A DNA stretch of 64,000 nucleotides from Sepiola atlantica (GCA_963556195.1 OY744532.1:103438583-103502582), one strand, 5' to 3'. Shown: positions 24,606-37,382, counted from the stretch's first letter. Notes: a model not told the origin generated them from the sequence alone. Numbers and translations: made by a program.

Positions 24606-25004
24606 TTTCCTGTTATTGTTGATGGCAGTGCATATGTAATTTTGGTATATTATGTTACGGATTAAACACCGCAACGACTCTCTAATTAATTTAATTTTAA
24701 TTAATCCTTCTTATTTATTTCAAAACAAATTTACATCATATTAGTATACAATACCTGTTTATGATTATCTAACAGTTACCAATGAAAATCTCATGACCAT
24801 GTTGTTATGGCAAAGAACGATGGGCACCGAACAATTTATCTCCGCTTTTTCTGTCGAACTTTCAGGTCCTACCTCTCATTGCTTGGTTTATAGCATAACT
24901 ACTATTTTCATCAGAAGTTGTCCTATTCAAAAACGTTACTTTTCACTTCCTTTTTTCTGCTTTCTTACTCATGTACTGTATATCAATCATTCAAATAACA
25001 AAGT
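24603..25004. other. non-coding, no feature recognised
   Basis: AT-rich, no gene. If the PXMP4-like exon is part of a gene, this would be upstream intron on the minus strand. Confidence 0.4.
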
Positions 25005-26850
25005 ACAATCAATCAATTAATAAAATCTATCAATAAATCAATACATTTTATTGGCTAAAAATTACAAAGTACAGCATGCATCTAAAATGACAGGGACAAG
25101 ATATTGCATCTATATACCTTCTAACTGTTTGTCCAACGCGATTTTAAACCTATATATGGTCGGCATCATCACGACTTACTCGGACAGGCTGGTCCAGGGA
25201 TCAGAAATACGGACAGCAGATATTGATTTTATTTTGTTGAAACAAAAGCGGCGATTGTACCTTATGTGAATGACGGTGATGTCCATGACGAGGCTTTGGT
25301 ATGAAAACTCATTTACAGATATATGTACATTCTCGTTGATGATGCTATATGCCAGAATATATAACATATTTCACTGCTCAAGTGAGGACAGATTTCGTTT
25401 TTGAAGATGATTTTGGAGAATCCCATCACCATGCTGGTAGCCAATCGTTGAACTCCAGGGGTACAATATATGTTTGAAGATAGGGATGTGTTGCTTAGAT
25501 GACATATTCAAAAATGAGCTGAACCAGGGTTAGGGTTAGCTGTTAGTCTCAGAAAGGATCTTCGGATAAGGTAGAGAACCCGGTTTATATTGTTCGTCAT
25601 CTCGGCACAGTGACATGTTGGTTTGAAGGCGATGTCCACACCTGTAACAAAGTATAGCGACGATGTTTAGTGGTGTTAGTTGAGAACCTATGGTAAGGGG
25701 GCAGTAAGTCGAGAGACATTTCGAAAATGACTGTATATTGGCAGAGTTCAAGAGTAAACCATTGCTTAAAGACCATGGGCGGATTATGTCGAGATTATCT
25801 TTAAGTTGATCATAAATGGTTATGAAGTGATACAAGCTATACATTGTCAGCAAAGAGTAGTACTTCGTCAGTCAATGAATTTGGCAGATCATCGATATAC
25901 AAGAAAACACAGAACTTGACACAAGGCAGATCCTTGAGAAATACCACTGCATTCACTCGCATCTGCGCAAAGACAACTATTCAGCTGGACACGAAAGATA
26001 GGTTGATCAACGAATTACCTAATTCGTTTCATTACCGACGTATACATGTTGTACGAATCAAACTTTAGAAGGAGAAACCGGTGATTTACAAAGTCAAACG
26101 TTCTGATAAAGTCCGGAAACAATATCTGCACTGTCTCTCTCGACCATAATCTTTCTGACCCATCCCCCCATGAGCAGAACATTACTTAAGCATGATCTTA
26201 TAGATACAAATCAATGATGTGATGTAGAAATAAGATTAGAGGCTAGGGCGTTATCTCTTATCGCCGTCTTGCAAATGGTTTTGATGACAGTGCATATAAT
26301 GGAAGTGAGACAAACAGGTCGATTATTCAGAAACTATTCCTTGCTACCCTTTTTAAATATTGTACACACATTCTCTATTTCTAGTTATTAGGCACCACAC
26401 TTTCCTCGAGTTAGAGCTTGAAAAGGTTTGCTAAAGGGCCCGCCAGGATAAGCGCAAGAACCGTGAGCACGTTTGGGTGGATGTTGTTTAGTGAGCTGGA
26501 GCTTCGAGAGAACGATCTGCATTGCCCCATCAGAGATAATCATCAGCATGATCGGTAGGTTGTTTCTCTCAAGTATCGGTGGTGGATAACTTCTTCTCCT
26601 CATCAATACGATCAATCAAAAAATGTGTTGATGCAAAGACAATACTCTTCAATGATGGGTTAGAAATAATCTTCCCATCTGCGTTACTGAGCACAACGAC
26701 TTAGCTATTCAGATGTTTATTTCTTTGCACATAGGCGAACAATCGTTACAGATTTGCATTCACTCGTTCTGTTGGCTATTTAGGAGGTTTTCTCGATCAT
26801 GTCGCCTGGATCCTTCTTCTTAGCACCACGGCTTTTATACGAGTTGGATG
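25005..26850 (-). mobile_element. decayed CR1/jockey-like LINE (minus strand)
   Basis: On the minus strand, translated pieces in several frames follow the order of a non-LTR RT. A KxAHG segment near 26460 corresponds to the PKKAxGPD box, then NNRPVCLTSIICTVIKT near 26320-26270. A YIDDLPNSLTDEV stretch lies near 25900-25850, followed by an LLFADN box in place of YADD and LKDNLDIIRPWS at about 25790. C-terminal pieces run down to about 25070. The 3' end (about 25005-25060) is rich in ATTGATT-type short repeats, as in CR1-like tails. Many frameshifts and stops make it inactive, and it is probably 5'-truncated near 26850. Confidence 0.7.
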
Positions 26851-26950
26851 CCACTTTTAATTGTTATTGTTTGCTGTATGTGACAACACTAGCCATGCGC
26901 TTTTAACCTGTGATCCTACCTGTGATCCTGGCACAGTGATAGTTTGTGTT

Positions 26951-26955
26951 CTATC
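26951..26955. repeat. target-site duplication CTATC, left
   Basis: CTATC directly precedes the 5' LTR and recurs right after the 3' LTR (28617-28621). A 5-bp duplication is usual for Ty3/gypsy integration. Confidence 0.75.
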
Positions 26956-27179
26956 TGTTGTGGGTGAACCTACCTACCCTTTAGTAATAACTAAATGGTA
27001 GCAACCTGCTACCATAAATACCGTTTTTTGCCGGGAGAAGATTTGTAGTACATTTAGGCACTAGCACTGCCAACACTGACTTGTGTATAATTTCTCTGTT
27101 CAATACAATTCATTATAATTATCTCTAAAACTGTTGTTCTTTTATTTCATTGTTGGTACCCCTAAACGGGTCCACAACA
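26956..27179 (+). repeat. gypsy 5' LTR
   Basis: Starts TGTTGTGGGTGAACC and ends GGGTCCACAACA. It shares with the 3' LTR the blocks CCTACCTACCC, AGTAATAACTAAATGGTAGC, AACCTGCTACCATAAATACC, GGCACTAGCACTGCCAACAC and GGTACCCCTAAACGGGTC. Confidence 0.9.
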
Positions 27180-27181
27180 AC

Positions 27182-27199
27182 TGGCGACGAGTGATTCGT
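27182..27199 (+). promoter_or_regulatory. primer-binding site candidate
   Basis: TGGCGACGAGTGATTCGT begins 2 nt after the 5' LTR. The leading TGG fits pairing to a tRNA 3' CCA end. I cannot assign the tRNA without comparison. Confidence 0.6.
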
Positions 27200-27710
27200 A
27201 AAGGACTTCGTTGGAAAAACCTTGGATCTTGCAACCTGTGAGTGATAAACCAGTGTCTACAACACGGTCAACCTTCGAAAATAAAATAGTACCCGTTTGA
27301 AAAAAAATTTCCTGTGCTTTACAATTTTCGGGAGAATATTGGAAATATCGAATACTTTCAAATTTGGGACGAGTCTGCTTTACAAGAAATAACCAGTTTA
27401 AACAAAAGTAAGACAGATTTTACTATTTGTGTTCTTCGTGTTTCAATACGGGAGTTTACCTCGTGCAACAAATGAAATTAGAATATCATGTATTTATTAA
27501 ACTGAAAGGTTTGAAAAAAAGAAACCTTTTTTCGTGTCTGATATAGTCAAACGTATTTTGCGAACAGACTTGTCACTGTAACATCGTATAGTAGAAAAAA
27601 AAGCTGACAAGTAAAACCAAGTTACTTTCTTGAATAACTAGTCAATTTTTTATATAGCGGTAAAAGCCATTACTTTTCAGCCTACACTAGAAGGCAAACG
27701 GACTTATTAA

Positions 27711-28121
27711 AAAAGAAAAGAGTTCCAGAAAGATTTGCCTCAAAGGTCGGATGAAAAATTGCCAAATTACCCTTGTTGGGGTTGTGGGGACCTACAGTGG
27801 TACCAGAAGTGTCCTTTTAAACGGAAATATTGTGACAAATGCCATAAAATGGGACATAAAGCCTCACATTGCAGAAGTAACACTAGAAAATAGTTATTTA
27901 AAAACAACTAGAATTGATGGTAGCAACCTAAACATACGAAAGTATGTTACGGTAAAAATGAACAATCAAGATGTTAAACTACAGCTTGATTCAGGGTCTG
28001 ACCTATCAATTATTAATATTAATACATGGAAAAAGATCGGCAGACCGACTATGCTACGCACAAATGAAGTGGCTCGATCGGTAACCGGAGAAAGAATACA
28101 CTTTGAAGTATTTCAAAAGTG
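27711..28121 (+). pseudogene. gypsy gag end (zinc knuckles) and protease start, frameshifted
   Basis: The gag frame (codons in phase with 27750) encodes CWGCGDLQWYQKC and then CDKCHKMGHKASHC, two CCHC-type knuckles in which the expected His of the first is Gln. It ends at TAG 27891-27893. The protease continues in the +1 frame with KLQLDSGSDLSII, where DSG is the aspartic protease active site (about 27988-27996). The +1 step could be a programmed gag-pro frameshift or a later indel. A stop at about 27708 and the loss of everything downstream of the protease show that it is dead. Confidence 0.75.
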
Positions 28122-28176
28122 ACACTAAGAAATAAGACATTAAAATTACGGCACCTGTAAAAAACACAGTAACCAA

Positions 28177-28380
28177 ATGCGTCGTCGCATGTCGGACGAC
28201 TCAGAGGAAGGCCCATCGGATCAGAGTGAGACCATCATGGAAGATCTATACGACGCATTTGAGCTGCCAACACCAAAAACGCCTCCGGAACAGAGACGTT
28301 CATCAAGAAAACGTAAATTCACCGGGAGTTTCGAGGTGAATCGTAGGAAAAAGATATACCTTGAGATTCCGGGGGAATGA
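28177..28380 (+). pseudogene. gypsy pol C-terminal tail
   Basis: The last ~67 codons of the polyprotein: an acidic stretch (DDSEEGPSDQSETIMEDLYD), a PTPKTPPE linker and a basic patch (RRSSRKRKF), ending ...LEIPGE stop just before the polypurine tract. It has no known enzymatic role. It lies directly behind the truncated protease and so marks the right edge of the internal deletion. Confidence 0.6.
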
Positions 28381-28385
28381 GTTTC

Positions 28386-28395
28386 GGAAGGGGGG
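28386..28395 (+). promoter_or_regulatory. polypurine tract
   Basis: GGAAGGGGGG immediately before the 3' LTR, the primer site for plus-strand DNA synthesis in LTR elements. Confidence 0.75.
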
Positions 28396-28616
28396 TGTAG
28401 ATGAACCTACCTACCCTTAAGTAATAACTAAATGGTAGCAACCTGCTACCATAAATACCGGCTTTTGCCGGGAGAACACTTGTAGTACATTTAGGCACTA
28501 GCACTGCCAACACTGACTTGTGTATCATTTTTCTGTTCAAGACAATGAATTATTATTATCTCTAAACCTGTTGTTCTTTTATTTCATAGTTGGTACCCCT
28601 AAACGGGTCAACAACA
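28396..28616 (+). repeat. gypsy 3' LTR
   Basis: Starts TGTAGATGAACC (3 bp shorter than the 5' LTR at its start) and ends GGGTCAACAACA, followed by the CTATC duplication at 28617-28621. Confidence 0.9.
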
Positions 28617-28621
28617 CTATC

Positions 28622-29634
28622 TTATATGTAGAAATAACATTTCACGATCACAAATATTGTACGTGTTAGTTATTATTTAAATCAAAGAGTATTGTTCAGT
28701 ATATTTTGAATAGGCTGTAACAACTTAACAAGCGTTTCCGGACCAATATCTTATATATTTCTCCTGTACTTAGAAATTACAACATACATAGATGATAGAA
28801 AATATAATAGTATACATTTACTGTCGATGGCGGTAAGGGTTAGTTGGGAATGTGACGTACGCACATGAATTGACGAGGTAGTTTTCTCCAAACCGATAGC
28901 TAGTTGTCTATCGATATTAATTTCGGTTTTGTCAATTTTTAACATTAACGCATCTGTAAACGCCACTCTGGGATTTCGCCTGAGCTGTTCATGTACCCAC
29001 GCCTTTAAGGTGCATGTTAAGCGACGGGGTATGGCAGTCTTCATTTAAAGTTTGTGGATGCCGTAACCTTTGTATGTTGTTTTGAATCAATTACCAATTA
29101 TTTAATTACCTACAATCGAGTGATTTTTCTCCTGTTGAATGCGTATCCGTGTTAAACACATTCATTTTGTCGGAATTTCTGGTGCACCCGGCCAGATATT
29201 TAAAATATAAATATAGTAAATGTATTCTTATAGTATGCCATCGGTTTTCAAAATACCTTGATATATATATAATTATGTATAACGATTATAGGAACATGAA
29301 CTTTAAAAAATTGGAACAAAGCACAAATAAAAATAGCAAAACTTTCACCTATAAATATATTACGATCCTAATAGATATCGCTTTAAAGAGTTGTAAAGGT
29401 CCCTTATCATTTATCGATGTATATATATATTACATTATGGACACCTTAGTTATTAAGAGAATATGTTATATTGCCTTAAAATAAACTTTATTGACAGAGA
29501 ACTTCTTCTGCCAATTTCAAGAACATATGTTTATGGTCTACAAAATATCACTGATATTAATGAAATGCAATCATACTGGAGAACGCGTACACTATAGAGC
29601 GAGAACATCATTATTAGTGTTAATTTAAATACAG

Positions 29635-29685
<51 letters not shown>

Positions 29686-29936
29686 TATATAGAGAGAGAG
29701 GGGGAGTGATAGGGAGAGAGTATAATGAAAATATAATGGTGGCAAGTAAGCTACACAGATAGTTATATGTTTGATTCCCTGGGAAATTAGTACGTGAATT
29801 CAATTTAATTTAGTGAGCCTGATGAATTTCTTCAAGAAAAAAATAAACATTCCTGTGAAGCTAATTTGTCAAAAGTATACTTACGTACTACTACCAAGCT
29901 CTACTCACTATTAAGCACTGTAAAAGTAAATATTGA

Positions 29937-30005
<69 letters not shown>

Positions 30006-30459
30006 ATCATATAAATTCTTTACATTATAATGTATGTGTATATACATCAAATTCAGGTATGTATAATCGTGTGTGTGTGCGTGTGGGAAGCGAACTTACT
30101 ATGCGTTTCTAGGGTGTCAAATATTTTTGTTTTAAATAAGTATATATGTGCATGTGGGTGTGTTTAATCTAGATCTATCATTATTTTTTTTATTAATGTG
30201 TATATTTTCACGCGTTACTCATCGAGATAGTGTTGCTTTCAGTTGAAATGATTCCAGATATGTTTACAATAAAACAGACTTCACATACAATCAATGCTTA
30301 TTCTCAAAGAAATCAATGTTACATGGTTCCTTTTGAATCTTTTAAATTTCTTTTCTTATTTTTACCAAATTCAGTTTCAGTTGTGTGACTTATCTTACTA
30401 CGATATCTGAGAAGTGAACGTCGGAGTCTACCACTTGACGTTAACTGTCTATTTTCAGT

Positions 30460-30553
<94 letters not shown>

Positions 30554-30905
30554 AAGAGAATTAAGAAAAACAACCGAGAATGCTGCATATAAATTCGTCA
30601 GACGTCAAAATACCAAAACGACGTAGTTGTAGATAACATTTAAAATTGAAATTCCGGGACATAAGCATCAACGTATTGTATTTACGTTTAATATTTTTAA
30701 ATGTTGTTACTCGTTCCATACGTTATTTATTGTGAGATGTTGTGTGTTTACTAACTAACTTTGATTAAAAGAACATGTCATATATATTCTAATTTATTGT
30801 AATTGCAAGACATGATAACTGTGTTAAAGGCAGTTGTAATGTATTTCTATGTGTTTGTGACAGTTAACTGCCTTTGCTATATTTGGCCACCCCTATTTTA
30901 GGGAC

Positions 30906-30983
<78 letters not shown>

Positions 30984-31109
30984 AAACGGACTTTTTATTT
31001 TTAGTTATGTAAAACGTGTCATAAATGTATGTCGCAGTTTATACATTCTGAATATCGGAATGGAATCAAAGTATAATACATACTCGTAATTATTGTGACC
31101 AGACACATT
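28622..31109. other. TA-rich intergenic stretch
   Basis: No recognised gene. The minus frame 28751-29044 is open for 97 codons but has no recognisable motif. TA tracts lie at about 29636-29691, 29939-29999, 30467-30551 and 30906-30949, two of them followed by (GA)n. At 29819-29840 CTGATGA and a TTTCTT/AAGAAA hairpin form a decayed hammerhead-like motif beside a TA tract. Confidence 0.6.
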
Positions 31110-32650
31110 TTTTTAACATAGTTCACCCCAAACAAGACAGCTCGCCACTGTAGACGTAAGGGGCTACTGAAAAGAAAGAAAAGGTTAGAAGATCGGGGGG
31201 GTCAACCTAATCTGGGATCTGTGCAACGAGATGTCTGTTTACATTAATTTTAAATTTCCGTATGGCAGTACTGTCGGGAAAACAGGGGGCAGGGAGGGAG
31301 TTCCAGAGGCCAGCAGCACGAGGAAACGAGGTATTTGCGTAGAAAGCTCTCCAGAATCTGGGAATCGCCACATTGAATGGATGGGATTTAGTTGATTATT
31401 AAGTTGGTCTAGTGAATTTTCGTCGAAGGGGCACCAGAATAGCCAATTCATCGGAGAATAATCCATTGAAGTATTTGTAAAACAAACATATTGATGCTAC
31501 ATTGCGGCGATGGAACACGGACTTGAGCTTGGTTGACAGTGAGGGACCTATTATGTTGACGACTCTTTTTTGGACTTTGTCAAGGAGGGAGAGACTAGTA
31601 GATGATGCACCAGCCCAGATGTGGCAACAATACTTCATGCATGGACGGATGGTGGCTTTGTAGAGATACAGTATAATGTCAGGTGTAAGGAGTTTACTAG
31701 CACGGTAGAGGGAGCCAACCTTCTTTGCGGCAGCCTTAGCAATGTCTTCAATGTATTTGTTCCAATTCATGTTACCTGTGAAGGTTAGGCTGAAGAGTTT
31801 GAAAGATGAACTCTAAGGTAGGATGCTATTTGCCATGACAATCGGTGGTTTCTTGTAGTTATTGAAGGAAATGAGCTTTGTCTTTGCGACATTAAAAGTT
31901 ACCAACCATTTATGACCCCAATTCACTACAGCCTGGTCATTTTCTAAGGATTCAGCCATTGCCTCAGATATGCTCGCGTCTGTTTAGCCAACATGGCGAG
32001 AGTAAAGCGTGGTGTCGTCACCAAATAAACCAATCTCAGACTCTATGTCATCAGGGATATCGTTTATGTAGATCAGGAACAACAATGGTCTAATGATAGA
32101 TCCCTGTGACGCACCTACATTTATGTCATGTTGCTTAGATGAACGGTCATCCATGAAAACCTGGATTTTTATTTTGGTAAGGAAGGATCTAATTACAGTG
32201 AATAATTACCTAGTAATACCGTATGAGCGTATTTTCAGGAGAAGCCTTTTATTCCATACCTTGTCAAAGGCGTTGGATATATCAAACGCTACTGCCCTAG
32301 CTTCACCTGCCTTGTCGAGTGTATGCTACATGCGTTCTGAGATGACCGTTATGATGTCTGCAGTAGATCGTGCTTGCCTGCATCCATACTGGCGGTCAGA
32401 AAGACTAAGTGCCGTATTATTGCTAGATTGATTAAGGATTCAAAGATTTTCGGCAGTAGACTGATTGGACGGTAGTTCTGAGGATCGGTGCTATTCCCAG
32501 AAGTCTTGTAGACTGGTACAACAGAGGCACTTTTCCAGCTATCGGGGAAGCAATATCCATCTAGGCTTTTGTTGTAGAGTTTGGAGAGGGCAGGGGCCAT
32601 TTCAGCAGAGCATTTCTTTATTACTATGTAGGTATAAGATCAGGGAGAGA
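31110..32650 (-). mobile_element. decayed jockey/CR1-like LINE, 5'-truncated (minus strand)
   Basis: On the minus strand the RT can be followed from WKSASVVPVYKTSG and NYRPISLLPKIFESL (about 32560-32460), through an AFDKVWN motif-A region (about 32280), GASQGSI (about 32110) and an LFGDDTTLYS motif-C box (about 32020), to an open 123-codon C-terminal piece. That piece (31770-31399) contains LTPDIILYLYKATIRP and YCCHIWAG. The frame can be continued to a stop at 31207-31209. Several frameshifts and stops show it is inactive. The sequence to about 31110 would be the 3' UTR. Confidence 0.75.
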
Positions 32651-33257
<607 letters not shown>

Positions 33258-33260
33258 CAT

Positions 33261-33430
33261 ACACATCGTAGTTGTCAGGACTATACTTTTTTTCGACTTG
33301 CTGGCCTCTTCAAAATGTAAACGGGACAACTACATGTTGGAAATAAATATCAATATATAGTTTTTCCTGTTTGCATTTTGGAGAAGCCAGGAAGTCTAAA
33401 TAAATTATAGTACTGGCAACTACAATGTAT
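33261..33430. repeat. ~170-bp imperfect hairpin between TA tracts
   Basis: Arms 33261-33327 and 33361-33430 are inverted relative to each other (CGTAGTTGTCAG...CTATA against TATAG...CTGGCAACTACAATG; CTGGCCTCTTCAAAATG against CATTTTGGAGAAGCCAG). Both sides are flanked by TA-rich microsatellites. It looks like a foldback or MITE-like repeat, or two inverted copies of a hammerhead-type repeat end. Confidence 0.6.
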
Positions 33431-33471
33431 AGATGCTTTTCTTCTTTCTATATGTTATATCTATCTATCTA

Positions 33472-33479
33472 TATATCTA

Positions 33480-33539
<60 letters not shown>

Positions 33540-33569
33540 TAACTATATATACATACATATATATATATA

Positions 33570-33605
<36 letters not shown>

Positions 33606-34022
33606 TCTATGATCCATTCTATGTATTAATTTCAAGATGGTTTGTAATGTTCTTACTGTACTGCATGTTTTAGGAATCTTAAACGTTATTTCTGCGCATA
33701 GTTCATGTTTTTTTTAATTCTCTTATTTTCTTTTTAGCGGACGTTATATTGTTTTATCTTGTGTGATTTCAATTGTTTTGAAACTTCGATTTTCCTTCTT
33801 TTACAACTCTCTTAATCTTGATCAGAAACCGTGCATTTAAAAAATATGCACGTTTTGTTGTTGCTTCGAAACATGCAGCTAAGAAAAAATGTCTGTTGTG
33901 TTTACTAATCCAGGTTTTATGCAGGTTAATCTCTCCTTAGAAAACGAACGTCATCCAAACCAAAAAAATATACACGCAAATGCGTACACATAAACAGAAG
34001 AAGAAATCAGGAAATGATAATA

Positions 34023-34062
<40 letters not shown>

Positions 34063-34077
34063 CATACACGAATGCAG

Positions 34078-34132
<55 letters not shown>

Positions 34133-34138
34133 AAATAT

Positions 34139-34208
<70 letters not shown>

Positions 34209-34462
34209 ATAGATGACAGGATAAAACATCCGACGGTATGAGATTAAACATAGAAAAAGGGAAAGATCAGTGAGCTCAACGTTTCGCCCAACTGTTATTT
34301 CGCCTTTATCAAGATCGAACGAAAAATGCGAAATGTAACAAGATACGAGAAAGTCTGTAGATTATGGGAAATATATATAGTGGTGACGTTTAACATTTAT
34401 GTAGAGAGAGAAAATATGCAAACATGTACAAAATCACAGATAAATACATAACGTATAAATAC

Positions 34463-34513
<51 letters not shown>

Positions 34514-34761
34514 CTAAGGACTGCTGTTTCATTGTATCACGGCATGTTAGCGTTTTTAGTTGAGTGTCAAGATTATAGCTCAAAAGTAGGGAAAATTGTG
34601 TTTTTTGTAACGGTTCCGGGGAACTTGGTTTTCATCAAGAACAGACATACGTTTAACGCAAGGTGTAACTCGACATTCACTTTTGTTGGAAAGCTTCATC
34701 AACAAGTCGAGTGCAATATGAATATACAGGCATTTGCATCCCTTATATACATATACATCGA

Positions 34762-34833
<72 letters not shown>

Positions 34834-35006
34834 ATTTATTAAAAAATTTGCAAGTAAGCTACACCGTCATATTTCGCCTTTAATTTCCGAAGTAAAGCAT
34901 TTAAACTAACTCTTCCCGATTCACTGGTACTTTTCAAGTGATTATTGAAAATAATGTTAACGTAATGTAATATTTTTTAGTATAAGTAAATATATATATT
35001 AAATAT

Positions 35007-35084
<78 letters not shown>

Positions 35085-35406
35085 ACGCAGGCCTCGTTAA
35101 TATATACTGAACTTTCTCTTTTTTAAATGTTCCTTGTTAGTTTCCTGACGCGGCAAGCGAGTTTTCGAGAGATGGCCGATAAAACAACACTCGGAGCAAT
35201 ACAATTAAAATTAATACTCGAAAACTAACAAGACAAATTCCAAAAATATTAATGTTCTGTAGTCTTCAACGAGGTGTGCACCATAAATATGTGTTGCATA
35301 AATGTCAATTGCACATGTGAATACACTTATATTGAATATACACCTACTAGTAAGTCTTCGTTTTCAGGGGCAAACATGCACACTGATAGCGAGTTTCTTT
35401 TACTTT

Positions 35407-35455
<49 letters not shown>

Positions 35456-35456
35456 C
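33472..35456. repeat. dense cluster of TA, CT and CA microsatellites
   Basis: TA tracts at about 33504-33602, 34019-34060, 34078-34206, 34468-34512, 34764-34831, 35007-35081 and 35414-35455. They are separated by ~100-300-bp spacers without coding potential. One spacer (34270-34315, minus strand) reads GGGCGAAACGTTGAGCTCAC, and others carry similar GAAAC/CATCAA blocks. These suggest fragments of a TA-associated repeat family rather than unique DNA. Confidence 0.8.
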
Positions 35457-35924
35457 TATTTAGAGATAGCTAGCTTGCTAGCTTGATAGATAGATAGATT
35501 GACCTAAGTAAATAGCGAGAAAGACAAAGTGAGGGAGAAGAAAGAAGCAGAAATATAGTGAAATAGACGGCGAGATTTTTCTACGTATACCAACATTCCT
35601 CACTTGTATTGTATTATATTTAAAAAAGGAAAATATTTTTTTCATTTTTTTTTAAAACATCGAAGCACAACATTCGATGTTTCTAGACTTCTGCTTTTAC
35701 AACTAAGCAATGGAGATATTTATTAACTATTATTTTAAAATAACATATATTAAAGCAAATTACAATTATATGTGCAAAATATTGACAACAGGCCTAGACT
35801 TCTTACGAAAGAGACATAAGAAGTAAGAAATACTTCAATTAAAGTCATAAGAGATGATCCAGCTGAATACACATTTATTTTTTAGGTACATTTTCATCTG
35901 ACGTTATGTAAACGTACAGAAACA
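35457..35924. other. non-coding, no feature recognised
   Basis: AT-rich sequence without a recognised gene. Confidence 0.5.
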
Positions 35925-36320
35925 CACTTTATTTTCAACTTATAATATAACGAGCACATTCTCTGTCTGTCAGTATGTCTGTCCTAAAGAATGTTTGTAA
36001 ACGGGAGTGGGGGGAGGTAATTTAATTAATTTCAAAGTCAGAAACATAACAAATACATTGGGGCACATATTAACAACTAAATAAACAACGTTATATAACA
36101 AGCACTTTCTCTGTCTGTCTGTTTGTCTGTCTATCTGTTTGTCTGTCCGTCCTGGAGAATGTATGTAAGCTGGACAGTGGGTAATTACTATTTAATTAAT
36201 TTCAAACTCAGAAACATAACATAAGGGCACATATTAACGACGCTGAAGCCGTGATTCGAACTCGCAACCTTAACGTCAAAAAGTAATCATGTTTCATACG
36301 CTACCACTGGACTACCGTCA
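35925..36320 (-). mobile_element. tRNA-headed SINE with duplicated body
   Basis: On the minus strand the head has a pol III A box (TAGTCCAGTGGTA, 36314-36302) and a B box (GTTCGAATC, 36261-36253) at tRNA-like spacing. The T-arm mispairs, so it is not a working tRNA. The body is present twice, at about 36075-36240 and about 35925-36075. Both halves share TTTAATTAATTTCAAA, CTCAGAAACATAACA-like and GGGCACATATTAAC blocks and a CTGT-rich tract. Confidence 0.7.
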
Positions 36321-36578
36321 CAAGTTAACAAAACGATTTTGACTTAACTACTTAAAGAAATGTGTTTTTCACTTCTTTTAGTTAGCAATGAATGATAGTA
36401 TAAAAGCTGGTTTTTCGATATAGTTTGGGATCTACAATATTACCCGTCTTAAAATGATCTTTAACAGGATGCGATTCTTTAATATGTTCCTAAAACATTG
36501 TTGATATTTCTCAGGAAGATACTTGCAGACAAACACAATGATTTGCTCAAACGATAATGCGGAGATTTCCTTGCACCT
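36321..36578. other. non-coding, no feature recognised
   Basis: AT-rich sequence between the SINE and the coding relic at 36579. Confidence 0.4.
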
Positions 36579-36700
36579 TTGCAGTATGGCTTTTTGATAG
36601 ATCTGGTTATTGAACAGGTTCTAATGAGAAGCATGAAGACGTCTGGAGGTCTTACTCATGGCAGAGGAATGGACGAAAGTTTACTTGTTCTGCGGTTGTT
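36579..36700 (+). pseudogene. relic of a protein related to the large TIR-element gene
   Basis: The peptide FLIDLVIEQVLMRSMKTSGG, then LTHGRGMDES, resembles a recurring motif (D-IEQ-LM-...-GG-T-GRG) of uncharacterised metazoan element proteins. It lines up loosely with IPIDQAIEETVNKDTQTAGG of the gene at 44293-49068. The surrounding frame has no other similarity. No TIRs are visible here, so it is an orphan fragment. Confidence 0.4.
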
Positions 36701-37381
36701 ATGCAAAAGTCTTGCCCCAGCATTCGACCAACTGACCATTTCTTTATTGCAAATAGTACTTATGTTGTACCTATTTTTTTATGAAATGTCAGGAATTAAT
36801 GTGAAAATTGTTGGCTTGAAAAAGACTACTAAATCTGTGTTTGTAACTTTTGTATTTATATCTGTATAAGAAATAAAGAAAACATGAAAACAATGGCAGG
36901 GGCTAATCATTTTCTAGTGTTAGTTTATTTTTAACCCTATCAGTACTATTGAAGACACTAAGAAAATATAAAGCTGGCTTGGGGTGGGCTCTGTGTCATG
37001 CAAAAGATATTTTTTTATTTCTAATTTACAACATATTTTTTGTCAGGAAACACGTTTATTTTTGTCAGTATTTGTCAGGAATAATGAACCTACTTGTCAG
37101 GAAATGTCAGGAATTTTATGCCTCGAAATTTTAATGTTGTTAAGTTGGATTTTAAAGCTGGCACCCGTTTACCTCTTTCCGCAAGGCTAATTTTGGTAAA
37201 CTTTTTTGTCTGTAAAATGAGTATTCCTGCCCAATATCCAAGTTAAACACCTTTGTTAGCAATTTGCTTGAGTTTTAGCCACATTTTGACTGGACTATCA
37301 ACCTATTAATTTAATACTAAAAAAAAATTAACTTCCTATTTTAAGAAATAATAAAATCAAAAGTCATAATCTTACGAAACA

Positions 37382-37382
<1 letters not shown>
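36701..37382. other. non-coding; repeated TGTCAGGAA words
   Basis: TGTCAGGAA occurs at least five times between 36785 and 37110, without a regular period. I see no gene. Confidence 0.4.

Larger units (their letters stand above)
26956..28616 (+). mobile_element. internally deleted Ty3/gypsy LTR retrotransposon
   Basis: Two ~221-224-bp LTRs in direct orientation flank a primer-binding-site candidate, the end of gag with zinc knuckles, the start of the protease, then directly the last ~67 codons of a pol-like polyprotein and a polypurine tract. RT, RNase H and integrase are missing, so the element is a non-autonomous deletion derivative of about 1.66 kb. LTR differences at many sites show it is not recent. 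Confidence 0.85.

Noticed and set aside
25500..25540. Second telomere-like block (GGGTTAGGGTTAG)
   Set aside because: Only two units, inside the decayed LINE; too short to mean anything.
30319..30626. Tyr-Ile repeat frames on both strands across (TA)n (also at 6055, 14031, 33937, 53997, 54329, 61126)
   Set aside because: Any (TA)n tract is open in all frames as Tyr-Ile. No coding evidence flanks them.
36241..36320. Genuine tRNA gene on the minus strand
   Set aside because: A and B boxes are present, but the T stem mispairs and the body of a repeat follows, so a SINE head is the better reading.
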